From NCBI GenBank assembly GCA_949361645.1, contig OX442424.1, positions 3,877,563-3,941,562 of the forward strand: DNA of 64,000 nt. The letters run 5' to 3'. Positions within the stretch are counted from its first letter, which is position 1; each line of letters begins with the position of its first letter. Under the pieces are notes generated by a model. The model was not told the origin of the DNA and did not search any database. It saw only the letters and a list, made by a program, of their open reading frames with translations. Of this stretch, positions 11,294 through 23,643 are shown piece by piece. The position numbers and the translations under genes were made by a program. This DNA comes from Spongilla lacustris. Its lineage: Eukaryota; Porifera; Demospongiae; Spongillida; Spongillidae.

Positions 11294-12118
11294 TGGGACA
11301 GTGTCCAGCAAAATCGGGCTTGTGGGGTTATAATTTTATCACTATAAAAATTGCACGTTGTACTAAACAACACATCTTCGCGACAGTACTACCTTTTCCT
11401 TTCAAACTTTGTAGACTTGTTCCAACACCATTTCACTGTGTGAAAATCGATTTTTGTGATCTACACCTTTTCCGTGCCGTGGATACAACAATTGTTAACC
11501 CCGCGAGTTAGAAATCCACATTTCTCCACGTACGAGTGTTGAAAACGTGTCAAATTCGGAGTGTGCATAGAGGAGTCCTGTAGCTATTGATTTGTTCTGT
11601 TCGTTAGTTTCTGAATCATCCGTTACGGAGATACAGTTGAGCAAACTACAGGCACATTTTCCCGCTTGATTCGCGCCAATGATATAATCCCCGCCTTCCC
11701 ATTCACTGAGCGGGACTCGGTTTGCCAAAATCATTGACGCGAATCAAGCGGGAAAATGTGCCTGTAGTTTGTTCAACTGTATCTCCGTAACGGATAATGT
11801 AGAAATTAACGAACAGAACAAATTAATAGCTACATGACTCCTCTATGTGCAACCCGAATTTGACGCGTTTTCAACACTCACACGTGGAGAAATGAGGAAT
11901 TCTAACCCGCGGGGTTAACGATTGTTGTATCCACGGCACGGAAAATGTGTGGATCACAAAAATCAATTTTCACGCAGAGAAATGATGTGGGAACAAGTGC
12001 ACGAAAGTTGAAAGGAAAACCTAGCACCATTGCGAAGCTGTGTTGTGTAGTACAACGTGCCATTTTTATAGTGATAAAATTATAACCCCACAAGCCCGAT
12101 TTTGCTGGACACTGTCCA
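11294..12118. repeat. Near-complete palindromic element P2 (~825 bp)
   Basis: A second full-length palindrome only 30 bp from P1. Its ends are TGGGACAGTGTCCAGCAAAA and the mirror ending CTGGACACTGTCCA. The outer arms differ from P1, but the central ~200 bp is shared with it (TCCGTTACGGAGATACAGTTG, CCCGCTTGATTCGCGCCAATG, GAGCGGGAC). The two are therefore subfamilies with a conserved core and exchanged arms. No protein-coding signal. Confidence 0.75.
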
Positions 12119-13100
12119 ATATTATTCTATTGATCATCAGTTGCAAGCAAAGCTGCAATAGGCACACTAGTAAGGTAAGCTGCCATATTAGCACGGGTTT
12201 TTTTAACGGAACTGTACAAGTCAAACGCATCGTCTGGAGTACGTTTTAACGCTACCAAGTGTCACTACTGATGGATGCGCACCATACCATCGTTTTAAAA
12301 GTTTTGCAGCACCTTCTGTTTTGTATATCCATTCGCACCTCTTAGGGGGGGGGGGGGGGGGGGGGGGTTCGCGATGAGTGCCAAATTAGCACGGGGGGGG
12401 TGTGTCGTAGCTTTTCAAATGAACAGACAACCAGCAACGCCGCCAACGTATCTGGAAGTATCCAAAGTGAAGTTCTAAACACACAAAAAAATACATTAGC
12501 GTTCTCTGTCTGCCGCTAGGTGATTTTCTGTTCGTTCGAGGGGTAGTGATAAAAAAATTGCCACGCATTGCAGGAGCTCGCAAGAGCCCCCCTTTCCCCC
12601 CTTTTTCTATTCATCACTCATGAGACGTACTTTTTAAGCTTAGAACTTGGCTATAAGTGGTTACGCGGAAGAGTTACTTCAAGCCAAAGAGAGGCTTCGT
12701 GACCTCCATTGAAAACGACCGGTGTAATAGGATACCGTGTCCGCCGTATAGGCTGTCCGGCCGGACAATGTATCCTAGGATACATTGTCCGCCGGACTCC
12801 GTGTCCTAGGATACGCTGTCCCCCCTCGGACAATCCTTCCTAGGATTATCGGTCCGCTTTAGGATTATTGTCCCCCCCTCCCTTCGACACAAGGGGATGC
12901 ACATATAATACTCAGCGCCATACGTACATGTGCACACTTGTATAAACAGTTTCTGAGCAAATACCAAACACTGCAGCATGCTGCCAACGGGATATATAAG
13001 TCAGCATGTACATAGCAATTAATATACGTTCACCCGTCCATTCCATGCAGTTCTTTTCAAAGACTTGCCGTGCCAAACAAACATCCTTTCAGTAAATGCC
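12119..13100. other. No gene; palindromic GGACA/CCTAGG cluster
   Basis: A G tract lies at about 12344-12367. Between 12727 and 12873 the motif pairs TGTCC/GGACA and CCTAGGATA recur six or more times in alternating orientation. They include a perfect 28-bp palindrome at 12763-12790, centred on CCTAGG. I see no gene. Confidence 0.5.
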
Positions 13101-14377
13101 CTGCAATTAAGTTATAGCTTTTTCACATGTTTGGTGTATCCATTCTTTGCATTGGAAGCACCGGATCATTTTCACCTTCTCAGGCATATGTTTTTTAAAA
13201 ATATCACAGGAATTTGCATGTCTTCAATATACTAGACGCTGTCTTGAAAATACTTTACCCAATGAGCTCTCATCTTCATACTGCTGTGATACTGAATGGT
13301 ACACACATCATCACCATTGCATTTGCTGGTTGCATATGCAATGCCAAAGAAACCATATTCTTCTACTTATCCACCTTCATCAATCTGGCAGATATGCAGC
13401 TCTCACCTCAGCACATTGCGTGATTTAATTGGAGACTTACTTTGAATATATTATAATAATTATGCCTTTTTAAAAACTATACAATAAATTTATTATTATA
13501 TATACATACAGTACTGGATACACAAGGTTACACTATATAAATCTCAAACTTCTTGTGCTGCCCAATACCCAATACCCTGCTGGAATGCAATGGATACTCT
13601 CTGGAGAAGGAATGGGAGGGAGTTGTGATGCTCTGCTGATGCCTGCTGATATCAGTGAGCAAACTGAGAGCATCAGGGCCAAGGGCTCAATTGCAAAATG
13701 GTGGGATTTGGACAGCAGAGCATATTTCTCCCTTTTCCTGGCTTCAGCAGCTGTGGCTATACAGCTCTAGCTTCCCTTGTGGCATCAGATATATCTAGGC
13801 TGTGAAGGTGTACATGCACACAAGTAAAGTCCACACTGGCCAGACTTCCATGGGGCAATATTTTATTTACTTTAAAAAAATTTGCACTGAAGGCTAATAA
13901 GAAAGATGCATGCATACAGTTTATGTAAACTAAAATCAGCCAAGCCTTTTCAAGTTAGTAGAAAGAAATCATTAATGTGTAAAGATAATGAGATTTAATA
14001 CATGAAGTGTCAGTACCATATTCAGGGGTGTAATAGACAGGAATTTTTAAAAAGGGGTTTATATACAAAACTGGGCTGTCCGCTTATGGTTATATATGAA
14101 AACTGGGAGGAGGGGCATCTATAATTTATAAAGGGGGGTTGCAATCCAAATGGACTAATTAAACATTACTAAAACTTCACCATTTCAAGTTTTTAAATTT
14201 TGAATTGATCTTATTTTAGTAAGCTTTCAGTTTACCCCCCCCCTAATTTTGTAATTTGTAAAATTACCATACATACTGCTGAACCTAAGCTAAACTAAGC
14301 CCAGCTAGATGGGCGTACCCTAAACTAAGCCCAGCTAGGCCGGGGAACAGTCGGCTGATCCGCTAACAAATCCAGCT
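13101..14377. other. No supported gene
   Basis: Open frames at 13147-13428 and 13555-13770 (+) have no recognisable domain and no clear splice context. The direct repeat CTAAACTAAGCCCAGCTAG occurs twice near 14290-14340. Confidence 0.3.

Positions 14378-14419
<42 letters not shown>
14378..14419. repeat. Poly-G tract, 42 bp
   Basis: Uninterrupted run of G on the plus strand. It is one of the two longest homopolymers in the window and the length may be an assembly artefact. Confidence 0.9.
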
Positions 14420-14420
<1 letters not shown>

Positions 14421-14723
14421 AAACTGAAGTACAACCTTGGACATACGAGGTAAATGTATACTTTACAAACTAACCGCTCTTCTCGTCATGGCACGATCCC
14501 ATGACCTTTAGCTGATTTTCCTTCAGTCTTTTTTCAACCTATCCTTTCGAAACAGTAGACTAAGCCTAACAGTTCTTCTGATCATTCTTTCATCCTGGCT
14601 TTGTTGCTTCTTCACGATACGCGCCTTTGCGTAAGTACATGTACTTATTGTACAAAAGCACCTCCGTTGTGATATCTGGCCTTATCCTCACTAACGCTCA
14701 CCCCTTGGCTTCTTCGACACGAC

Positions 14724-14923
14724 NNNNNNNNNNNNNNNNNNNNNNNNNNNNNNNNNNNNNNNNNNNNNNNNNNNNNNNNNNNNNNNNNNNNNNNNNNNNN
14801 NNNNNNNNNNNNNNNNNNNNNNNNNNNNNNNNNNNNNNNNNNNNNNNNNNNNNNNNNNNNNNNNNNNNNNNNNNNNNNNNNNNNNNNNNNNNNNNNNNNN
14901 NNNNNNNNNNNNNNNNNNNNNNN
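14724..14923. other. Assembly gap (200 N)
   Basis: Exactly 200 unknown bases, a typical placeholder size, so the true gap length is not known. Confidence 0.99.
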
Positions 14924-15017
14924 ATCCAAACAATATTAACACACATCTACATGTAAGCATATCCACAATATGTATATTTACTGGTAGCATCACAAACACA
15001 CACACACACACAGACAG

Positions 15018-15320
15018 ATGGAGTGTGACGAAGAGGGAGGGAGAGAGGGAGGAGGGGAGGAGGGGAGGGAGGAGGGAATGAGGGGGAGGGAGGGAGGGAG
15101 GGAGGGAGGAGGGAGGGAGAGAGGGAGGAGGGAAGGAGGGGGAGGGAAGGAGGGGGAGAGAAGGAGGGGGAGGGAAGGAGGGGGAGGGAAGGAGGGGGAG
15201 AGAAGGAGGGGAAAGGAAGGAGGGGGAGGGAAGGAGGGGGAGGGAAGGAGGGGGAGGGAAGGAGGGGGAGGGAGGGCGGGAGGGAGGAGGGCGGGAGGGA
15301 GGAGGGAAGGAGGGGCTGTT
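15018..15320. repeat. Purine-only GGGA/GGA tract
   Basis: About 300 bp that are almost purely purine on the plus strand, in GGGAGG and GGAAGGAGGGGG units. Such mirror-like polypurine tracts can form triplex DNA. The long open frames on both strands here are compositional artefacts. Confidence 0.85.
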
Positions 15321-15890
15321 CCTCTCGGCTATGTCGTTTAACCCCAGACACTATTAACACACACACTAGGCTGTTTCTCTCGGCTATGTACTCTAACCCC
15401 TGACACTTTTAACACACCCACTGGGCTGCTTCTCTCGGCTATGTACTTTAACCCTTGACACTCTAAACACACTCACTGGGCTGTTTCTTTCGGCTATGTC
15501 GTTTAACTCCTGACACTTTTAAAACTCCCAATGTCGTTTAACCCCTGACACTCTTCACTGGGCTCTTTCTCTCGGCTTTGTCGTTTAACCCCTGACAGTC
15601 TTAACACAACCACTGGGCTGCTTCTCTCGGCTATGTACTTTAACCCTTGACACTCTTAACACACTCACTGGGCAGTTTCTCTCGGCTATGTCTTTTAACC
15701 CCTGACACTCTTAACACACCCACAAGGCTGTTTCTTTCGGCTATGTGCCTTAACCCCTGACACTCTTACAAAGACCACACCCACAGGACCCTTTTTGCCG
15801 CTAGGTTGATTAACCCTTCGAACTCTTACAAAGACCACACCCACAGGGCTATTTTTGCCGTTAGGCTGATTAACCCTTCACACTCTTAAT
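15318..15890. repeat. Minisatellite, ~55-75-bp period
   Basis: About ten diverged tandem units share GGCTGTTTCTCTCGGCTATGT, TTTAACCCCTGACACT and CTTAACACACCCAC. The later units (from about 15770) drift to TTTTTGCCGNTAGG. No coding role is evident. Confidence 0.75.
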
Positions 15891-16790
15891 ACAAAGAGCA
15901 CGCACACTTTTTATGGTTAAGTTGCTTAAAACTTTTATGCAAAAGCTAGTTGGGCTTGCGCGACCTTCGCATTTTGGCGGAACGTGGTACCTGGAACGTT
16001 TCCGCTAAACGCGAAGGTCGGGCTATGCCTAACTAGAACACCTACAAGACCATTTTTATACTCCGCACTTGCGCAATGTAGGCCACACCAACACGACAAA
16101 TTGCTTTTAGAGCATCCTTGCAAGCCAAGCAACACACATTCACTTCACAACTTACGGAAGGTTCTAAATGTTTAGTAGCGAACTAGCTCGAGGGAGGGAT
16201 CCTGCGTCGCGTGAGCTTTAAGAGTCTGGGAACGAGTAACGCGTCAATTAATTTTGCGCATGCGTATGTTGTATTTAGGTTTTTGAGCTACAAAACGAGA
16301 GTTTTAGCACCCAAAAATACAGGACTAGTCTTTTTATAAGCTAAATACTATGCGGCGTTCATAAAATAACATGTTGTTGTAAATATAGTTAATTAATTTT
16401 AATTAATAATTAGCCATTTTGAAAGTATGATAAATCATAAAAAAATCAGGAAAATATATTGGTGAAATCAGAATTTTAATATCATCATCCTATAGTAACT
16501 TATTATTCATGTCCTCAATTGCTGGCCATGCTGCACTTCAAAGCATTCATTAGCATGCAGCGCGGTTATCTTGCACCGTATTGTCTTGCATAATCACAAT
16601 CTTAATTAATCGCAGACTATGACAGCATAATTGGATCACCATCTACTACCGCATGCATGTATCGCAATGCCTGCATGCGCAGATAATGCTTGTAACCAAT
16701 GAAATGAACTGACAAGAAAAGCGTGGAAATTGTAACTGAGCGTTGTCCGAGGTTACCAGGCTGGGAATAGAGTCCTATATAAAAATCGGC

Positions 16791-16912
16791 TACACAGCAA
16801 AAACAGATTGATGCATGTCACTAGAAACAGTGAATAGGGCACTCGTTTTTGAGAAAACAAGTGCCCTATTCACTGTTTCTAGTGACATGCATTAATCTGT
16901 TTTTGCTGTGTA
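16791..16912. repeat. Long near-perfect hairpin
   Basis: Arms of about 58 bp run from TACACAGCAAAAACAGATT to its mirror AATCTGTTTTTGCTGTGTA and close on a loop of only a few bases near 16852 (TTTTTGAGAAAA). There are one or two mismatches. A transcript on either strand would form a stable stem. No flanking duplication identifies a transposon. Confidence 0.85.
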
Positions 16913-17765
16913 TAGCTTTTTGTCGTATAAGCATTGAAACAGATAACCACTTTGAAACTTGAAAGTAATGCCGCGAGTGCTGCTAATAAAGAGAATGACA
17001 TGAGGCATATCCCACGTGGCACGACACATCAAGTATGATAAATCCACTAGCTGGGTTCGAGCAAGGATTGCATGTAATAGTTATTAGTTAATAATCCTTG
17101 GTTCGAGCTACTAGCTGGTTCAAGTAGACCTGTGTGCACGCACGATTTCTGAATGTTTGTTCCATGCATACTCTAGCATGCAGAAGTCCCAGAGCTAGTT
17201 TGACTTCGTGTATATGGGTAAACTACACTTCAAAGCATTCATTAGGCCACTCCAATATGAAAGGTTGTTTCCCGATCCAATTTCTCGCCCGCGTCAATTT
17301 TTGTACCGCACGCTTTTGTTCATTATTTGATCGCGTGATCATGTCGGTTCATTATGACGTAATGACTGTAGTGAAAACTGCAATTGAATGTGTTTTGTTG
17401 AGTGTTCCTTGGAACACTCAGTGTAGGTACAAGGAACACATGCTTCGTGATTTTCAGTTTGTTGCAATGGGGGCGGTGCCCTAGGGCCTTTCCCAGGCCA
17501 CTCCCTATAACTATGAATTATTAAATACCACGCCCCTTTTGGCGCAATAAACTGCTGGTTTGGTAATTATTTCATAGCCGTGAATAATGAATAATGAAAC
17601 CGCCCGCCCGCATGCCTCATATTGCAATGGGAAACAACCATTCATATAGGAGTGGCCTTCAGTGTTGCCGTGATTCTAATTATATCGTGAATTAATGGAT
17701 CGCAATTAGTATGCATCGTCGAGTCATTATATCGACGAATATTCATAGCTCATTATATCGTCGAT

Positions 17766-18307
17766 TAATGGACTCTCCTGTAAGTGATACGGCGGCGCTA
17801 ACCTCACTACCCCCGCACGCCCCACGACCTGTCCCTAGCAAGGGTTTGGCATGGTGTTGGGCCCACCCCCCTGGCTCGCGCGCCGATCGACCCCGCTGGG
17901 TCGCCCCCTTTCCCTACAACCCGGCCAAAGGCCGGAGAGTTCTACGGTGGTAACAAACCGTCTTGCTAGGTTTACAGGAAACAAAAAATAAAAATAAAAT
18001 AAAAATAAGATCAACTACCGAACTGAGTAGTGTCGTGACCCCGCCGCTCGCCCGCCTAAGTCAGTCCGCAACTACCGTCGGTCACGCATGCGCAGACACC
18101 AATGACCGAGTCGGTCCATTAACCGCAGTTAACCGACGGCTAACTTACATTTAATGGACTCTCCTGTAAGTGATACGGCGGCGCTAACCCCACTACCCCC
18201 GCACGCCCCACGACCTGTCCCTAGCAAGGGTTTGGCATGGTGTTGGGCCCACCCCCCTGGCTCGCGCGCCGATCGACCCCGCTGGGTCGCCCCCTTTCCC
18301 TACAACC
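17766..18307. repeat. Two direct copies of a ~158-bp GC-rich segment
   Basis: The segment 17766-17924 recurs at 18149-18306 with one or two differences; both begin TAATGGACTCTCCTGTAAGTG and run into GGTCGCCCCCTTTCCCTACA. They lie about 385 bp apart, just upstream of the tyrosine recombinase fragment, so they could be repeats of a DIRS-like element. That link is inference. Confidence 0.7.
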
Positions 18308-18535
18308 GATGCGGGAATGCTTGGGGGAGCCAGGAGGAACCTACTGGAATTCCCAGAGGGGTGGCCCTTAGCCACACCCTCCCCCAAGCCATTACGTACC
18401 CTTCTTGGACCAAAGACCACAAATTCTACACATTAGCAACTTGAATTGGTGTATAACTGATGTAAATAACACACCCCTATTGACCCACTCTGTCAAGCAC
18501 AAAGACGTCCTGCCACGCCTTGCAGCACATCCCGG

Positions 18536-18536
18536 T

Positions 18537-18576
<40 letters not shown>
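18536..18576. repeat. Poly-G tract, ~40 bp
   Basis: A run of G directly abutting the recombinase fragment. It marks a breakpoint between unrelated sequences. Confidence 0.85.
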
Positions 18577-18579
<3 letters not shown>

Positions 18580-19060
18580 TGCAGTGGCACATACACTGTG
18601 TAGGCTGAGCTCTGCCAGCGGCCCAGCGTCTTTATCAATGCATGAATCCTGTATGCCACAAACCGCCGCTGTCGTCGCCGCTCCAATTCTGAAACTGTGG
18701 CCAGAGTACAACCTCGCATCCAATCCCGCCTCTACCAATGCTAAACGAACCGCGGCCACAAAACGGGCGCGGGTTAGAAATCTCCCGTCGCGAAACCGAA
18801 ATAACGGGCCGACCGCATTCCCCCGCCGGGCCATGTTATCCAACACGGCCGCCACCGGACACAAATCGGGGCTACCCTTCCCCAATAACCACGGAAAATT
18901 CCCTTTACGGAACGGGTCTGTCTTTGACGCCTTAAGAAAAACTTGAAAGCTTGCCGGGGCTACGCGAGAATCAACCGAGACGTCCTCAAAGCAAAGATGC
19001 ACCGTAGGGTCAAAGCCAGCGTCCGACGGGACGACTACCTCCCCAAACCGTATAGGAACT
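18577..19060 (-). pseudogene. Tyrosine recombinase fragment (DIRS/Crypton-like)
   Basis: The frame encodes the C-terminal catalytic half of a tyrosine recombinase. YSGHSFRIGAATTAA carries the His-x2-Arg box, and upstream GPLFRFRDGRFLTRARF is the conserved lead-in. The nucleophile region LGRWQSSAYTVYV is present but in a different frame, so there is a frameshift close to 18655. The copy starts inside a C tract (19061-19080) and stops at the 40-bp G tract. Without its N-terminal half or an RT it cannot be placed firmly in DIRS or Crypton. It is non-functional as it stands. Confidence 0.75.
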
Positions 19061-19092
19061 CCCCCCCCCCCCCCCCCCCCAAAAATAATAAT

Positions 19093-19881
19093 AACAACGC
19101 ACAATCACCCAAATGATTGGGAGTTTGTGTTCGTAGGGTGTGTATGGCCTATAACTCGAGCGTTCATCCTTCCACAGGTTTTAGCCCCTTCTTCCTTATG
19201 TTTGGGCGTGAAGCAAAGCTGCCCGTTGATCTAATGTACGGATCAAATCCTGTTGATGAAAGGACGCCCTCGGAGTACGTGCAGCAGCTGAAAACTAGCC
19301 TCCATGATGCATATGCCTTAGTGAGGGAGCACTGCAAAAGCGAACATAAGAGACAGAAAGCCATTTATGATGAAAAGATTCACGGAAAGCCTTTTGATCT
19401 TGGTGATCATGTATGGCTACATTCGCCAGCTATTCCTCGAGGACAGTCCAAGAAACTGTATCGCCCTTGGAAGGGCCCCTTTAAGGTGGTGGAGAGATTT
19501 GGGGAATCCGTGTATAAAATAAAGGGGCCTAAGGGCTATCAATGCGTGCATTTCGACAAGCTGAAACCGTATCAAGGAGAAAATAGAGAATTCCAGTCTG
19601 AAGCCCCACCCAGCCAACGGTTCATGGAACAGCAACTAATTCCTGAAGACCCGCCCCCACGCACCCCTGCAGCGATGGAGTTGTTGGATGATGACGAAGA
19701 AGAGCAACAGCTGGATGGACAGGCGAACGAAGATCAGCCCGAAGTGGCACCTGCTGCGGATCCTCCTGCAGTCGCGCCCGCTGCCGATCCTCCTCCTGGT
19801 CATCGTTACCCTGCTAGAGAACGCCGAGTCCCAGACCGTTACGGACCGTACATTTTGAAAGGAGGGAGTGGTGTAACGTAA
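19093..19881 (+). pseudogene. Ty3/gypsy-type integrase C-terminal fragment
   Basis: This is the end of a pol polyprotein. It holds the last part of the integrase core (AYNSSVHPSTGFSPFFLMFG), a basic linker, the C-terminal SH3-like segment around GPFKVVERFGESVYKIKG, and a tail rich in Asp/Glu/Pro ending RYPARERRVPDRYGPYILKG. A short stretch before it (HPNDWEFVF) is in another frame, so there is a frameshift near 19133. The protease, RT and RNase H parts are missing; the fragment begins just after a C tract and an unrelated AATAATAATAA junction. Confidence 0.85.
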
Positions 19882-20030
19882 TAGTGACGTCATGCATTGC
19901 GCAGAGACCAGCGCGCATCCTACAAGTCTGACCCTTGCCCTCTAGAACTTATATAGCTGTATATATTGTATATTGGCATTCGTGTATATGTGTTTGCTGA
20001 GGCTGCATTGATTTCGGCACTCAAGTCACA
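19857..20030 (+). mobile_element. Polypurine tract and short 3' LTR
   Basis: GAAAGGAGGGAGTGG (19857-19871) is a polypurine tract directly after the integrase tail. It is followed by a segment starting TGTAACG at 19872 and ending AAGTCACA at 20030, the TG...CA boundaries expected of an LTR. The LTR would be about 159 bp, which is short. The stop codon of the pol frame lies inside it. The interspersed repeat begins immediately afterwards, which helps place the edge. Confidence 0.6.
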
Positions 20031-20540
20031 ATATGAACGTGGTCATGCATATGTATAGCATATGCATGTTGGAAGCAGGGTGTGTCTTCACCCATTCCAT
20101 GCATCCACTGCCCATTGCCGGTGCATGGTTCACTATCATTACCATATGCAACCCACAGAACAGTGGATCTAAACTATAACAATATGCGTAGCAAACTGGA
20201 GTGCACACCCATTCATGGTCCCAACATGCTGCTATTTAATGGGGGAGGTGGTTTTCCTTCTTTGCATGCACCTCCGCCCCCCACCAAGTAGGTTCAGTGA
20301 TTCTTAATTGTGTTGTAATCATGCAGTACCAGTATCTGTTTGTGTTTAGTGGGCACTGATCCCTAGATATTATATTGCCTGACCAAGATGGTATTCACAT
20401 GTTAGGGTGATTAAACTAGAACATGTTTCTGCAAAAATTCACACAAAAAACTAATGACAGCTGGATGGGGGAAAGCGGATGGTGCAATACATGTATGAAT
20501 GAGGAGTGAGCTAGTGGTGATGGTGGTTGGTATATATATA
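20031..20540. repeat. Interspersed repeat, first half only
   Basis: Matches 9193-9700 with small indels, from ATATGAACGTGGTCATGCAT to GATGGTGGTTGGTATATATA. The homology stops in a (TA)n tract, and the second half of the repeat is absent here. Confidence 0.75.
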
Positions 20541-21440
20541 TATATATATATGGGACAGTTCACGCTCAGGGTAGTTAAGGCATGGGTAGCCATTCATTTT
20601 TAACTTTGCATATTGTTCATGAACTGTGCAATATGTAATGCATAAGTATGATATCAAATCAAAGTATTAATGATGCGGAATTTTATAATCACCATGGTTA
20701 CGTCATTGCATCACGTGAGTACTGCATAGATGCAATATAATCATATTTTGTTCAGCGAATTATACGGCAGTGAAGCCGGGGTATTTCAGCGTTCATTTTT
20801 CATCCATACACGTCAACTGATGAGTACTTTTCACTTCTCGGTAGGATTTCCTAAAGAACAACTTCTTCACGGAGAAAAGTGATAATACTTCTCGTCTTGT
20901 AAAACATTTCTGTATACACAAATTTTTCTATGCCGACTCGATAAGCATTTCGCTTCCACCGGGCACAACCTAAATAGAGTACTAGGTGGAGCACATTGTG
21001 GTGTATTTAAAATAATTTTACCCCTTTGTCTTCACTGTCGTACGGAAGGAATAAGAAATTCACACAGCCATTTTCGCGCGCCGCCCGTATCATAGCAACG
21101 AACAATTTACGCGGCACACAACGGTAGGTAAGTATGTTATGTACATTCATCAGTTAGAACTGCATCCCGCTTTGCTTTAGATTAGGGTAACAAGGCAAAG
21201 CAGTTAGCACGCCTCACAATCGGTACGCAGTGAGAGGAATAACCACAGAAGTTACTCGCGCGTGCGATATCAGATAACAATAACACAAAGTGGTCATAAT
21301 AGCGGGGTTCAATGTCTTGAATCTGTAGAGGAAAACATACACATACATGACCTCAGATAAACAGTGACCACAGACAGACATCTACATCTATGATTATAGT
21401 AACTAACCCGCACTGTCAGCTGGTCTTCCTGTTCTGTAGA

Positions 21441-21555
<115 letters not shown>

Positions 21556-21786
21556 ATTTCATATACATACAAGGATTCACACATACTCTACTTCTTTCAC
21601 TGCTTTTCAGTGAGCTGGGGTGAATGGGTGGGAAAGGTGGGATGGGACATCAAATCACCCACACATCATACTACCAAACCACATCACCCATACCTACACC
21701 AACCACAACACCATGTACCCATCACCTATCCATTACACCATCCACTCACCCCATCACCCATATCAAACACATACCTACTAGTCCTT

Positions 21787-22506
21787 CCAGCCCTCTTCAC
21801 TCCAGTGTCACTCCAGTGTCACATGTCCAGCCCTCTTCACTCCAGTGTCACATGTCCAGCCCTCATCACTCCAGTGTCACTCCAGTGTCACATGTCCAGC
21901 CCTCTTCACTCCAGTGTCACTCCAGTGTCACATGTCCAGCCCTCTTCACTCCAGTGTCACTCCAGTGTCACATGTCCAGCCCTCTTCACTCCAGTGTCAC
22001 TCCAGTGTCACATGTCCAGCCCTCTTCACTCCAGTGTCACTCCAGTGTCACATGTCCAGCCCTCTTCACTCCAGTGTCACTCCAGTGTCACATGTCCAGC
22101 CCTCTTCACTCCAGTGTCACTCCAGTGTCACATGTCCAGCCCTCTTCACTCCAGTGTCACTCCAGTGTCACATGTCCAGCCCTCTTCACTCCAGTGTCAC
22201 TCCAGTGTCACATGTCCAGCCCTCTTCACTCCAGTGTCACTCCAGTGTCACATGTCCAGCCCTCTTCACTCCAGTGTCACTCCAGTGTCACATGTCCAGC
22301 CCTCTTCACTCCAGTGTCACTCCAGTGTCACATGTCCAGCCCTCTTCACTCCAGTGTCACTCCAGTGTCACATGTCCAGCCCTCTTCACTCCAGTGTCAC
22401 TCCAGTGTCACATGTCCAGCCCTCTTCACTCCAGTGTCACTCCAGTGTCACATGTCCAGCCCTCTTCACTCCAGTGTCACTCCAGTGTCACATGTCCAGC
22501 CCTCTT
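21787..22506. repeat. 40-bp minisatellite, ~18 near-identical units
   Basis: The unit is 29 bp (CACATGTCCAGCCCTCTTCA plus CTCCAGTGT) with an 11-bp partial repeat TCCAGTGTCAC. Units are almost identical, which implies recent expansion or homogenisation. Long open frames arise because no unit contains a stop in those phases; I do not regard them as genes. The array continues at 23644 after the inserted element. Confidence 0.9.
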
Positions 22507-23643
22507 TAGGGTGTGTAACCTCCCCTGAAAAATGAAAATCGATTTTTCCGAATACTTTTAAAACACTAATCGATTTTTCAGGTTTTTCTGGATCTGAAAA
22601 TCGATTTTTCCGAATACTTGAAAAAAGAAAATCGATTTTTCCAAATAGGTTTTGACAATTTGCCAGCCGAATACCTAGGTTATTCAGGTTTTCTGCTCAC
22701 TGAGCCACCTAAATGTACACATCACACCAGTTACCCTACAGCTAAACCATAACACCAGATGTCCCTCATCACACAAACACACTTATCCCTATCACACCAG
22801 TGCCCTCATGAGGCACACAACCATAGCTACTCCCATCACACAACCACAGCTACCCCATCACACCAGACACCCTCCTACAACTACCCACATTACACCAGAT
22901 CAGTATAGCATGCATCCACAGCTACTCACATCACACCCTCAGCACACAACCACAACTACCTACATAGGCCTAAATCGCTTGGCCTAACCACATACCTAGA
23001 TGGGCGTGTCCCCTACTAAGTTAGCGTGGCCACGCTGAGGTCTAGCTACAGATATACACTGTCACATCGTACCCGATGCCAATAGAGTAGAACCACAGAT
23101 AAAGTTTACGCACCACCAGCCATGCAGCCTCCGTTTCACCATCGCAAAAATACAATGCGATCGCGGCAATATCAGCTCAGAGAGATTTATGCAAGAAACC
23201 AGCTAGATCGAAATGCACTAAGCGAAGTTAGCGAACTAACTTTTATTTGTAGCTGGAGCTGTCCGTCGTCATGACTCATGAAGAGGGAGATCTATTGACT
23301 AGTTCGAATTACTGCCCGTACATGTGATCTCGTCCCCACGTATATATAAATGGTAACGTTAATTAACGTTACGTTTCAAATTATTATCGTACATGTAATA
23401 TCGTAACACGGGGTACACGTATCCGGATATCGTCATAAAAAGGTATTCGAATAATGGGCGAATTGTCGATACGGACGACGAATACCTAAGTACCTCCGAA
23501 TGGAGATTCACAAACCGGTTATTTCGAATAGAACAAATCCAATAATCGATTTTTCCGAGTAATGCTAAATTACTATTCGAACGGATAGGTTTTTGCGAAT
23601 ATCCGAATAACCCGAATAACCTGATAACCGGTTACACACCCTA
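22507..23643. mobile_element. Non-autonomous hAT-like element with 8-bp target duplication
   Basis: The ends are perfect inverted repeats, TAGGGTGTGTAACC (22507-22520) and GGTTACACACCCTA (23630-23643). The flanks GCCCTCTT (22499-22506) and GCCCTCTT (23644-23651) are identical, giving the 8-bp duplication typical of hAT transposons. Subterminal motifs AATCGATTTTTCCGAATA repeat several times at the left end and once at the right. At 1137 bp without a transposase frame it would depend on a partner element. It interrupts the 40-bp minisatellite. Confidence 0.8.

Noticed and set aside
14947..15366. Pro/Ser/Leu-rich minus-strand frame of 139 residues
   Set aside because: Translation of a polypurine tract; no domain, and it adjoins an assembly gap.
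17040..17125. tRNA-like GGTTCGAGC boxes
   Set aside because: The B-box-like motif occurs twice in an inverted setting, but no A box or cloverleaf could be formed.
21610..22535. Three overlapping long open frames of about 230-300 residues
   Set aside because: They run through a 40-bp minisatellite with no stop codons; the three frames encode the same shifted repeats.
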